This document shows positions 31,161 through 42,256 of a DNA stretch of 64,000 nucleotides, in pieces. The notes under the pieces are model-generated. The model did no database searches and was not told the DNA's origin. It saw only the letters and a list, made by a program, of their open reading frames with translations. The stretch is from positions 62,001 through 126,000 of the forward strand of contig QEAR01000033.1 of assembly GCA_006535965.1 (NCBI GenBank), in the 5' to 3' direction. Numbering within the stretch: the stretch's first letter is position 1; each line of letters starts with the position of its first letter. Source of the DNA: Spizellomyces sp. 'palustris' (lineage: Eukaryota > Chytridiomycota > Chytridiomycetes > Spizellomycetales > Spizellomycetaceae). The translations under genes and the position numbers were made by a program.

Positions 31161-34100
31161 TTAGCGCCATGCGCCTTCCTCCTTTCCCTCTCCATGGCTC
31201 GATGTCGACGCAAAGAGGCCGAGCGCCAGTTGCCGAGTCTCACGGGTGTGTGACCCTGGGGAGATTGATGCGTCAAAGGGAGACGTATGCAACCAGCTTG
31301 TACTAACCCCTTGCATAGGAGGCGTGGCAAATGCATCAGTGACCGAACCCAACCAACTGAGCCCAGAATCTCCCAGCGGTGGCAGCGACCGACCTATATT
31401 GGCTGTACTTTGGGGAGACGGTTTTGGCGCCCCCATCGGTCCCCCAAATGGAAAATTGTACTCTCCATTCCACTGGGAAGATAAACTACTGGGAGACGGA
31501 TCCAGGCCAAATGGCGAATTCGCCATTGCGGTCGTGTTGGGCAGCCTCGAAGTACCCATTCCAAGTGCGGGTAGAGCGGCGAGGGGATTTGTGGAGGTCA
31601 GACTATAATGACAGATTTAGGGGACTGGACCAATCCGAGATAAAACTGAAAAATGTGGCTATGTTACCTGATGTGTGGATCACTCGATAAAGCAGATGAG
31701 GCTGGACGCGGCACTGCGGAACAGCCTGTACTAGCGGTACTCAATGAAGAACTCCACGGCACAAAGGCAGGCGCCACTGAGTCTGCTTCTCGTGCCGCTT
31801 CATGCATCGTAGCGTCTGGTGAGGGCCTACCCTTATTCCTCAATGGGCTTCCCAGGCCTAAAAAGGCCATGGTGTTGACTGCGTCCGCACTTGTTCCAAA
31901 TACACCATTAGAATCCGGGGAAGCAGACGCGCAGCCAGTCTTTCCTCTCTCGCCCGGGACTGCCATAGGTTTCGAGTAGTTGAGCTCTTGCTGTTCAGAA
32001 TTGAAATTAAAACACGAGTGTTCACTTCTGAGCAATAACACCGGAAATACTGACCAATGGACGCTTGTATCCATGCAGGGTGTTCGCCTGCGCAAGTTCT
32101 CGCCCAATACCCTTTGAGATCGGCCCATGAACATGTACTGCCTCGCCCAATTTATCCAACGACCCAGGAGGAAAGAAGCCTGGAAGTCCATGAGGAGTTT
32201 CCACGATCTGTTCCGGGAAGGATGAAATGGCCTCGTGTATCTGGTGTGGCGTAAACATCAAAACATCCTCATCGTCGTCCGATATCTCCCGGTGTTGCAA
32301 CGAAGTTGCTGAAGCTATCGATTTCGACGAAAGCGAACCGCTAGCACCGCTAGAACTGGTCCACGACAGTGCTGTAGGACCAGGAAAGGACGCAGAGAAC
32401 ACCCACATCTCTTCAGAATTCTGTGTCTCAGTCATCAAGTTAAGAGGAGCTTGCTGTGAAAATTGCGGTTTAAGTTTCACACTGTAGTGCCTGATGCAAG
32501 AGTCCTCCAATCCTACCTCTACATCCGTGAAAAAGAGACCATCCCGGAGGATGGATATCAAACGAGCACGCGTCTCAGCCTCTGCAGATAAGCTCCGTTT
32601 CCTGTGTTCGAAATGATCTCCAGAAGAATGCGCAGGATACTGGGTGCTATTCGAAGAAATAGCATCGGGTTGAAGAGGAAGGAACCCTTCAAGTTCCTCA
32701 TCTTCCCTTAAAAAGGGAAGCTGGTCTTGTACAAGAAGTGCATCTTTTTCCACCATCCGAGAAACCGCGGTCAGAAACGCCGCGTAAACAGTCCAGAGGT
32801 CTTTCTTTTCAACTAACAGCGGGGCAAATCTCATCCATTGGTTCTTTAACCATCTCGACACAATCTTGATTATTGCAAGCGCTCCATCAAATTCTGAATT
32901 CTCAGCTGCCAACGATCGTCCACCACGACTGTTGCGCTCATAGGGGCTCAAATGCTCCATGGTTGTTTCGAGCAGCATTCGAAACATTTCGATCGTAAAA
33001 ACAGTTATCTCGTCCAACTTTTGTGCTCGTAAACTTCTGGCCGCCGCTACCGAAGCGGGCGAAAGAGATTCAGTTATATCAGCCTGCATGCGGCTGTAGA
33101 GTATGTGGCCAACCGCCATGTTGACAACAAACAGCCTCATAAGCGTCTCGCGATTGAGTGAGGCATCCGTCAGTAGGCGATGAAAGTCGTTCAACCACCC
33201 TTGCTCTCGGAGTCGAAGACCATCCAAACTGGAGGAAAACCGAATCATCGTCAGACATCCCACAGTCAATATGAAGGATTCCTAATTTCATACCTTTTAT
33301 TCACTCCCATGACGTCACCGTGTAAGGCTATAAACTCGTCAGCAAAAGAGACGTGGTCATTCGGATCAGAAAACTCGCGTTGCTCCGTCGGGGTTCTCTT
33401 TTGCACCTTCTCGAATAATATCGTGAGATTATCTTGCGCTGTCGAAAACGGTTGCTGAATAACCAGGCTAACGCAGATTGATAGTGAATCCCTGTCACAC
33501 AATTTGATAGGAGAGAAAGAGGAAACAAGTACCTGCGAAAATAACATTCAACAGCACCAAGCACATTTCCAGCATATGTATTGATCACAGCAAGTTGATT
33601 AAAAGGATTGCCATTGCTGGGGATCAAGCGAATTGCGATATTGTAAAACATTTTGGCGGGCAACCAGTTCTTCTCCTTTCGATCCGCATGAATTTCGCGA
33701 TAACGCGCTGTAACACAGTTAACAACACATGAATGGCAAGATCTTTGTCTATAAAAACACGGGCTACATCCAAATTACCAAGATCACCGAGGTATATAAG
33801 ACTGCGGTGACAAGTTGCAATCGCCCTTTGCTGGAGCTCAGGGGTTATTTGACTGTGTGGAAGAGTATCGGGGTCTTAAAGGGCATCGGGTTACTGGTGT
33901 TCATCAAGCTGCCAGGTACTACCAGCAGGTAACCTACTTTCTCCCGGAAGGTCAAAATCTAGTTTTTTCAACACAATCAGCTCCACGGTGTGCAAGCTGA
34001 AGTGGTGGGTTAACCGCCATATGAAGCGGAGATAGAAAACCGTCGCATCAGCGAGAAAATTCCGGAAAGAAGACGTAAGTACACGCAGCTCTTTACGGTC

Positions 34101-34546
34101 TTCCGCGGAAATGGAGCGCCCTGCCCGCCGTGCACGGGACGTAGCCTGCAAAAGCAGCGGGGTCGTTAAGTGCCTGCAAAAGGTTGCCGTTAACGTACTA
34201 AATTCAGGACGAGTACCTCCTTAAGCTTCTTGCGAAACTCTTCAATAGTTTTGTAATGCACTAGCTTCCAAAGGTTCGCTTCGGCATCGTTGGTAGCAGC
34301 CAGGTCATAGTCAAGCATAATGACATCCTGCAACTCCCCCCTTAGCCTGCTGCGCACTGTCTGAACATCTTCCTGGAAGGGCCCTGACCCTTTGACCTTC
34401 AGAAGTTGTCGTAATTTCTTTTCGAGCTCGGCTGTCGAGCTACAGTAATGAAAAGAGCGTAATTTAATGATCCTGGACCACAAGCCTGCACCCTCGATAT
34501 GTCAACCAGCGAACCTCAGCAAAGCCAACGCGGGAGCCCCCGGCAT
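31161..34546 (-). CDS. SMG7/EST1-like protein (nonsense-mediated decay or telomerase factor)
   Basis: Nine exons (minus): 34546-34515, 34439-34217, 34145-33934, 33852-33779, 33707-33533, 33491-33294, 33228-32055, 31990-31668 and 31602-31161, giving 950 residues in phase. The N-terminal two-fifths are a 14-3-3-like and TPR region: LWKLVHYKTIEEFRKKLKE, SSFRNFLADATVFY, CHRSLIYLGDLARYREIHAD, KNWLPAKMFYNIAIRLIPSN then GNPFNQLAVI, GAVECYFRR and PFSTAQDNLTILFEK. This is the EST1/SMG7/EBS1 signature. SMG7-type proteins bind phosphorylated UPF1. The middle is helical and the last 270 residues are Ser/Pro/Gly-rich with several Trp. No PIN domain is present, which separates it from SMG6. The exon-3 donor (AG|GTTACC at 33933) is unusual but required by phase. 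It is divergent from Dicer. Confidence 0.85.
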
Positions 34547-34797
34547 GCAAGTACAGGTGGCTAAATCCAAGAGCGAGACAAAGTGCGAGGTCTATGCTCA
34601 AGGAAACCTGTCAGTGAGGACGGCGGGAATTTGCGTTAAGGATTAAACAGACAGCATGCTGCAGATCTGCCGCCGAGTCCTGTAGTCACGCTGCAGTGTC
34701 AAAAGCAGTGAATCACGTGGAATGAAATGAAGTAAGCAGCAAGCTTGAAGACATCTTCCCACGTTGTCAACAAGCTTTTGGAGATCGTTGGAGCAAG
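34547..34797. promoter_or_regulatory. Shared intergenic region of SMG7-like and Dicer genes
   Basis: Only 251 bases separate the two divergent start codons, so both promoters and leaders must lie here or overlap. No clear TATA box or repeat was seen. Confidence 0.6.
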
Positions 34798-37700
34798 ATG
34801 ATTCCCACTGCACCTCGTCCCACGCAGAGGACTTTTGTCTCTCATTATCGCATGGTAACTAGTGGTTTGAAACCGCCGGTCACGCCTATACAAAGCAAGC
34901 AGAAGAAAGTGCGGCAAACCATCCGGGAGTTGAAAGCCGCAGCCAAGTTCAGCGTAAAGGAGGTTAACACTGTGCCAGATGTCGCCAGAGACTATCAGCA
35001 GGAGTTGTTTGAAATGGCCAAAGAGAGTAATATCATTGCGGTGATGGATACTGGAATGGGGAAGACTCTTATTGCAAGCTTGCTCATTAAGCACGTTGTG
35101 GAGGTCGAGCATGCGTCTCGTCTCGCTGGCGGGAAGGTAGGTTAAAGACTGCATCGCACAAATAGTGATACATGCAATTACAATGAATAAAATCAAAAAT
35201 AGAAAAGGGTAGTCATCTTTCTTGTCCCGACAGTTCCACTTGTGTTTCAGCAACAGGAGTATCTCCGTCATCAGATCGCAGGGAATGTAGTGCCAATATG
35301 TGGAGAACTACTGAGCAACGAGGTATTCCCACCCAATCCGTTCTATTTCCCACTAGACAGCCATAAAGCCAAGCATGTAAATAGAAACAGTCTGATTGGG
35401 AGAAAATCCTCAAGGAAAATGATGTTTTGTGTGCCACACCTCAGACGCTAGTCGAAGCCTTGATTCATGCTTTTATAAAAATTGACCAAGTAAGAAGGTG
35501 ATAAGATCCGGTTTTGATCTCTAAATAACCATGAAGTCTTCAGATTTGCTTGATTGTGTTTGACGAGGCTCATCATGCACTCGGCGACCACCGTAATTGG
35601 GCCATTTTAGCTATGCCATACATATACGGCGATTTCTCTTACATTTTCTTGCAACTGTAGCATATGCTGTTCTCATGAAGGAGCATGTTTCTTGTGTGCC
35701 ACCAAATGCTCGGCCACGCATTCTTGGATTAACAGCATCACCTGTAAATTCAGACAGCCATGCGCTCATCGCCATTGAGTACGAGCTGTACCGACGTCCA
35801 CAGTCGGCACGTTTTCCCAGCTTATTGTGTTTTCTTATATCAGAAATCTCCAGAAAATTCTCGGTTCTCGAGCGGTAACTGTAATGAGCGAAGAAAAGTC
35901 ATTGAGATATGCAGCTCGCGCGAAGCCTGAAAAGATCGAATATCCCTGGAACGACGAGATCGACACATACCCTCGTGCATATGAGATCGCTAAGAAATGG
36001 CTGTCGATAGTGCCGGCAGACGTTAACTTAGCAAAGACTCTCGATGACGGCATTTATATTCTCAGACAACTTGGCTCATGGGCTTGTGCTCGATCCATAT
36101 GGGCGGCGGTATATAATTTGCAAAAGAGGGCGGATCGAGCATTGTTAGCGGAAGGGCCTATGACCGGCAAGCTTCGCCGGCTTATGCAGACTGAAGATGC
36201 ACGCCGACAGTTGCTGGAAGAGCTAAGACTGAACGGGCCGGCCGATTCACCTGCGCAATCCGAACTGTCCCCGAAGGTTGTGAAGCTCATTGAAATCCTC
36301 GAGCACTACCGGGATGATCATGTATTTTCTGGAATCGTGTTTGTGCAAAGAAGAGAAACAGCCGAACGGTTACGTGACATTCTGTGCAGTATCGATCGAC
36401 TCAAAGATTTTCTCAGAGTAGATGTGCTCGTTGGTCACGGTGGCGACAGTGCCGATGTCCTGCAAACCACCATGAGAGTAACTGCTCAACAGAACATTGT
36501 GAAGGAGTTTGGACACAATCGGATCAACTTGCTGGTTGCGACCAAGGTGCGGATGTGTTGTACCCCCAAACGAGCACAAGCATCTGGATTCACGTCCCAG
36601 AAATAGGTGGCAGAGGAGGGCCTGGACATCAGGGTCTGCAAGCTTGTGATAAGATTCGATATGGGCAAGGAGAATATGAACTTGGTGAACTTTATTCAGG
36701 TACATGCAAATGGCACACCCCCCCCATCTGTCGACCTGCCTTCATTGAAAGATCCCTTTCAGAGCCGTGGGCAAGCACGGGCCCCAGATTCCCGGTTTAT
36801 ATTGATGTGCGAAGAAGACAATTGGGAGCATCTTTTACATTTACGGGAGTTGCGCAACCGCGAGAGTGACATTCGGACCGCGCTTAGAAGCCATGAAAAC
36901 AACCTTCCAACGTCGTATGCTCTGAATGATGATGAGGAGGAGCCATTGAAAATCTCACCATACACATATACGGTAGAGAGAACAGGAGCGAAAGCTACCC
37001 TTACATCAGCACTGCAGCTGGTCGAAGAATTATGCACCGTTCAACTGAGCGCTCAGTTCACTCATTCACGGCCTGAGTATGCTTTAACGCATCTCGCGAG
37101 CACGGGAGACGAGCGTTTGCAAGTAGGTTATCCTTCCGAAAAGGATCTTCTGGCCGAGGATTCTTACAGTTACCGGTGTTTATAGGCCAGTGTTACTCTC
37201 CCGAACTGTGTACCGCCAGAGATTCGTCTTACAGTTGGTCGGCCCATGCGATCCAAAGCGCTGGCCTTTCGACATGCCGGTAGGTCAACACGATATAGTT
37301 TTCAGGTCTGCTAGGGACGTTCCATGACACGAGATTTTACATCCAGCGTGGGAAGCCGTCAAGCTACTGCATCAACGGAAGTATCTAACGGACTATCTTC
37401 GACCTGTCCGAGAGGACACGCTCTGCAAGTCAAGACATGGTGCTGAGGGTCAACTACGAGAGGAGCTCCAAAAAGGTTTAAACACACTGAAATCTAAGAG
37501 GAACAAGCGATTTTTCAAAAGTGAGAGCATGCATTTGGGCACCCTGTTGGTTAGTGCCGTTATACTTATTTTGAGCTTGTCTAGTTAAGCAGCCACAAAC
37601 TCTTCGCCAACCATGGAGCTCAACGCATGATTTTGTCTCGGGTTACCTGAATGTAATCGATGTGAAATCGCTTCACGACCATCCAAGGTCGAACCCTCTT

Positions 37701-40155
37701 GGCTTTCTTACAGTTTCCCATCTACCTATATTGCCTATGGAGTTTTCCCTTTGGCCTAACCTCGCGGAGGTGACTGTTCGCATTCAAGCATCACCCGAGC
37801 CATTGATGATGACGTTAGAACAATATCGCTTGGCGCGGGTGTACAATCACTATGTTTTATCACCAATGTTGAAGCACACCCTATTCAAAGAAGACGAAGA
37901 GTACGCATTTTTGGTCGTGCCGCTTCGAATTCGCCCGGGTTCGCGACCAGTAGATTTCCAGCACATCAAGGCATCGGAGCTCATTGACTGGGAGGCGACT
38001 GCATCCGTTGAGAGTTTTGATTCCCAGAGTCTTCAAAGCCTTCTTTACAAGCCGGATGTTGTCGATCGTGTAGTGGTTGATATGCGACACTGGGGCAGAA
38101 AGTTTCGTGCTTTGGAATTATGCGCAGACAAAGGACCTTTTGACCCAGTGCCGTTTGGAGATGACAAGTTTAAATGCGCGGCGGATTATTACCAGTTGAT
38201 CAAGAACAGAAAATTGATAAAGCCCGACCAGCCTGTCATTCGTGCGAGGCTTGTCACGCGAAAGTTTAATATGTTGGCGTATCATAATATTGCGGAGAAC
38301 GAAAGTGTCGAAGCCAAAAGAGATCAAGATGTTTTTCTGCTTCCTCAGGTATTGTTAGTCTCACAATGTCTGGCTTGCTGACTGTATTGACAAAGTTCAC
38401 ATTCTTTAGTATTGTCAAATATACCCTATCACCCAGAACACCATTAAAGCAGCGGTGATTTTACCCTCGATTCTATATTATGTCGAACTAGCCTGCCGAA
38501 CAAATGAGCTGCAGCAAACGTTGGGTCTCCCTGCTGCCCTGCCGCAGCTCATAACTGCCCTTTCTGCACCCTCCGCTACCTTGCAAACCAACTATGAGCG
38601 GTACGAGACACTTGGCGATGCATTTCTCAAGCTGGCAACTACGTTACATATCTACGTCCTGTATCCTCATCGCGGAGAAGGAGTCATGACGATGATGACA
38701 CATAGCTTGCTGTCGAACTATAAGCTATTCATCAGAGGTTGGAAACATGGTATTCCTGGGTACATCATTGGGAGAAAACTTTCGAGGTAAGATTCACACT
38801 TAAATGTGATATGTATCGTAACTATACTCGCCGATCATTTTGAAGAACGGAATGGGCGCCAATGAAACGTGAGACCCGGGAAGAGAATTCGGAAAAGGAG
38901 GTGAACAAAAAAGACGAGAAACCCGAGACTGGAGCTCAGCTGCTGTCTGACAAACAAATTGCCGACACTGTGGAATCCATTTTGGGTGCCTGTCTTGATT
39001 GCAGTGGGGTGAAGGGCGCGGCGCAAGCGCTCCATAACATTTACAGCGAGGCTTTTTTGATTGATTGGGCTGATTATATAAAAGCCCAACAGATCTCAGA
39101 GCGGCGACCAAAGTCAAGTCCTATTACTGCTGCAAAGATGGCCAAATTGCAATCTCTACAAGATCTCATTCAGTATCAGTTCAAGGGTCCGATTTTACTG
39201 CTGGAGGCGCTCACGCATCCTAGTTCGAAAGATCCAAATACATCGAATTACCAAAGATTAGAGTTCCTCGGTAAGTCATACTAGGACCTGAGCACACATA
39301 TACACTGTATGTCAAAACAGGTTGCTCCCTTTGTTAGGTGATGCCGTACTTGGCCTTCTGGCAGTGCGATATTTTTTCTGTACCTATCCGGACTTACCAC
39401 CTGGTCGGTTGAGTGATCTTAAGGATGCGGCCGTCAACAACTCATTTTTAGCATGTGTTTCTGCGAATCTTGGGCTTCACACGTTCATCGAGGCTTCGTC
39501 GTTTCCACTTGGCCAGGCTATTGGGGAGTATTGTACGGATTTGTACGAGGCGGCCCAACAGCATGTTGACGGAGCTGAAGCGCGACAGAAAAAGTTAGAG
39601 TCTATAACACATCTTCCTGAGGGTAAAGGAGCCAGGGCTAAATTACAGCGAGAATTGGAGGCAGAGATGCAATACTGGGTCAATATTGAGACTCCCAAAG
39701 CCGTCTCAGACTTGTTTGAAGCCATCCTTGGGGCAATCTTCCAGGACGGCGGGTATGACGCGGAAGTTGCCTGGGGGTTTCTGGACCGGGTCTGGCTACC
39801 TTGGGTCAATGAGTATATTCAGCCGCAGCTCGTTGGACGTCATCCATTCCGCGAGATGGCTATGTACATGCGGAGTGTCCTGGGATGCGACAAGTGGCGA
39901 GTCCCCACCAAGCTTGACCTGGACGAAGGCCTTTTCGTTGCAAATTTTATCATGCACGAACATGTTATTGCGCTGGACTATGGCCCATCGAGGAAAGCAG
40001 CCCGCCGGGCACTGGCTGAAAACGTCCTGCAGATGATTGAAGACGGTATTGAAATCACTAACAAGTGCGATTGTCGTGGGGTCAAGTTTGTGCCAGGTGA
40101 TTGGGATGAACCAATTCTTGAAAAGGACGAGGCTTCCATGCATATTGTCAGTTAA
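34798..40155 (+). CDS. Dicer-like ribonuclease III
   Basis: Fourteen exons: 34798-35140, 35213-35322, 35385-35489, 35544-35592, 35661-35743, 35821-36546, 36607-36699, 36763-37122, 37186-37279, 37347-37520, 37585-38348, 38410-38786, 38846-39270 and 39338-40155, giving 1506 residues in phase. It cuts double-stranded RNA into small RNAs. Domains: DExD helicase (MDTGMGKT about 85-90, [11 protein letters not shown] about 190, LGLTASP), helicase C ([46 protein letters not shown]), Dicer dimerisation region (about 590-700), a PAZ-like region (about 740-960), RNase IIIa ([27 protein letters not shown]), RNase IIIb ([30 protein letters not shown]) and a C-terminal dsRBD-like segment. Both RNase III centres keep their acidic residues, so it should be active. 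Exon 1 uses donor GTTAAA because phase requires it. The full helicase and paired RNase III imply a working RNAi pathway. Confidence 0.95.
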
Positions 40156-42256
40156 AAGAATTTGACAAGATTGTAGCGATAAGGGTACTCTCCTGCTTAC
40201 AATACCCCGGGGGAATCTGGTTGTGCTTGTAGCTTATTGTAGCTCCTTCTTTAGCGTTAGATTTGCGTATCAATATATTTTTTGCATCGTGCTGATCAGG
40301 CTACTTGACCCATAATTTTAGCAACCTGCTGAAACTTTTTGTCCAGCAGTATTCAATCGTGTGAATTTCTATGTTATAGATGCCACAACCAATCTACGGA
40401 TCTCCTAACTCGACGTTTACAGTACTGCTGACTCGATCTCCGTTATACAAGAATAACTCGTAGTTGAAGACAAAGACAAGGGCTACAATTGTATGCCATG
40501 AGCTCTCATTGCTTGGGGCACTTGACAGTGATGGGAACAACATTTACGTCGCTCAAGGCCAGGCTCAAAGACAGGCCGGTCCAACCAGGATCTCTAATCG
40601 CATGGCAAGCAGAATCCCAAGTGCGGCCACAGAGAGACGCGCGAATGGCGCAGTCACTAAGAACATGACCGACTAACTTGTTACTTAATCAACATATCGA
40701 CCAGTCGAGCCAATGAAATCAGCATGAAAGAAGCGGGTAATGCTACAGGCAAGCAGTAGTTTAGAACTTCGGTGTCGGTGAAAATCATTTATATGTAACA
40801 AGGAACGGAGGGAAGTTGCGGGGGTCAGGAACCAGCCAACAGTGAATGGAAACCCCCAAAAAAAGTTCTTCTAACCAGCTGTTATATTCAAACCCTTGAT
40901 TTCGGCCCCTGCTGCCAAGGACAGTGTGGGACATATAATTAATTCCTAAGCAGGGGGAAGGGTGGTTGAACAACCCTGGTACAGAAAGCTGAAAGATGCA
41001 CTCGAGGACAAGATGTATTTTGTGCTTTTGTCAGTGGGAGCGCCTTTAATTACTGCAGTGTGCTCGTAGATGTGGACATTCAGCTGATTATTCTGTTGAT
41101 ACCATTGTTAACACAGGGGTATGGAGGTCGTTGGATGAGAATGGGCGACGACATTACTCAATTTCTCAAAATACGATGGAGCACGGCACGATCGTTCCCT
41201 GTGCACCATTGGACTCTTGCGCAAATCCCTGGAGAATACTCAATGGAATACCAGGGAAGATCGCGTGCGGTGAACACGGTAGACGCCTGTTCTGCATCTT
41301 CAAACAGTTGACAGAGGCGGAAGAAGAGGAGATGGGTATATGGCAAGAGTGGCTAGATACTGGTTTTTCCTCTGAAAGACTGTCGCAACATGCAGAATTG
41401 CATGCGTGATATCCGTCGTTGCTATACCCATGAATTGATTTTGCCAAAACTCCTTCGACCCTGCACAGTATCCATGATAGGGAGCTTGCGGTAATGATGT
41501 GATTGAATAGAGATTGTCTAGTATGAGGAACCTGCTCTCATCGGAAAGTCAAAAATAAAGGGAATGAAGGTCACCATGTGCGCCGCCACATGTAAATTCA
41601 CTACTTAACGTGCTCCCCGTGCTCTCTTTCATATCTGTTTCTGTGAAGCAAAGGCAAGCGGTTTTCTTGCATCAGATGTAATATTCTCCAAATGATACCA
41701 CCCCAGACACTTTCTACGGTTGAGGAAATGTGGCCGAGTATTCAAGCTTTTTACACACACCTAAGGGTATGCGGTTGCGATAGTGCTTTGATGTGAAGAG
41801 ATGTGAAGAGGACTTTGTCCTGTGTGATCATGGTGGACTGTACAGTATCTCCAAAGCTTGGATTCCACAAGAGACCTTGTTCACACTTTGTTCAGCAGTG
41901 TTCAATCTTTGGCCAGTACAACGACCTGGAAGCCCTGGCGACATGCACCAGCGAGACATTTGCCACACCTCTCCACACCTTGAATGGTGGGAAATGGCAA
42001 CCCCCAAGCACAGCAGGGGAAGAACGGCGATGAAAAGCATAAAAAAAGTGGAACCTTTTGTCCATCCCCCACATGATTCTTACTTGCGTTTAATGCTTTG
42101 AACCAATTGTGAAGCGCGTAGCCCCATTCGGAAGAAGCGGCACAGTGTGCAACATTCAACAGCTGTACGCCCAAGGTGACGATCTGTCGCACTTCCAAGT
42201 GTTTTTGACTTTGAAAGAAAACTGAGGAAATGCAACAGACATTGAGCTGAACCCGC
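40156..42256. other. Long intergenic region with one possible small coding piece
   Basis: At 41131-41409 (plus) a frame without an early ATG reads DENGRRHYSISQNTMEHG and later LFCIFKQLTEAEEEEMGIW; the preceding AACACAG could be an acceptor at 41115. This may be the last exon of a small gene whose earlier exon was not found. Other frames (40464-40676, 41793-42101) have no support. No RNA gene or repeat recognised. Confidence 0.3.

Noticed and set aside
33853-33933. Donor GTAGGT at 33937 for the SMG7 third exon
   Set aside because: It leaves the frame out of phase with the strongly conserved CHRSLIYLGDL exon; the weaker donor four bases on keeps phase.
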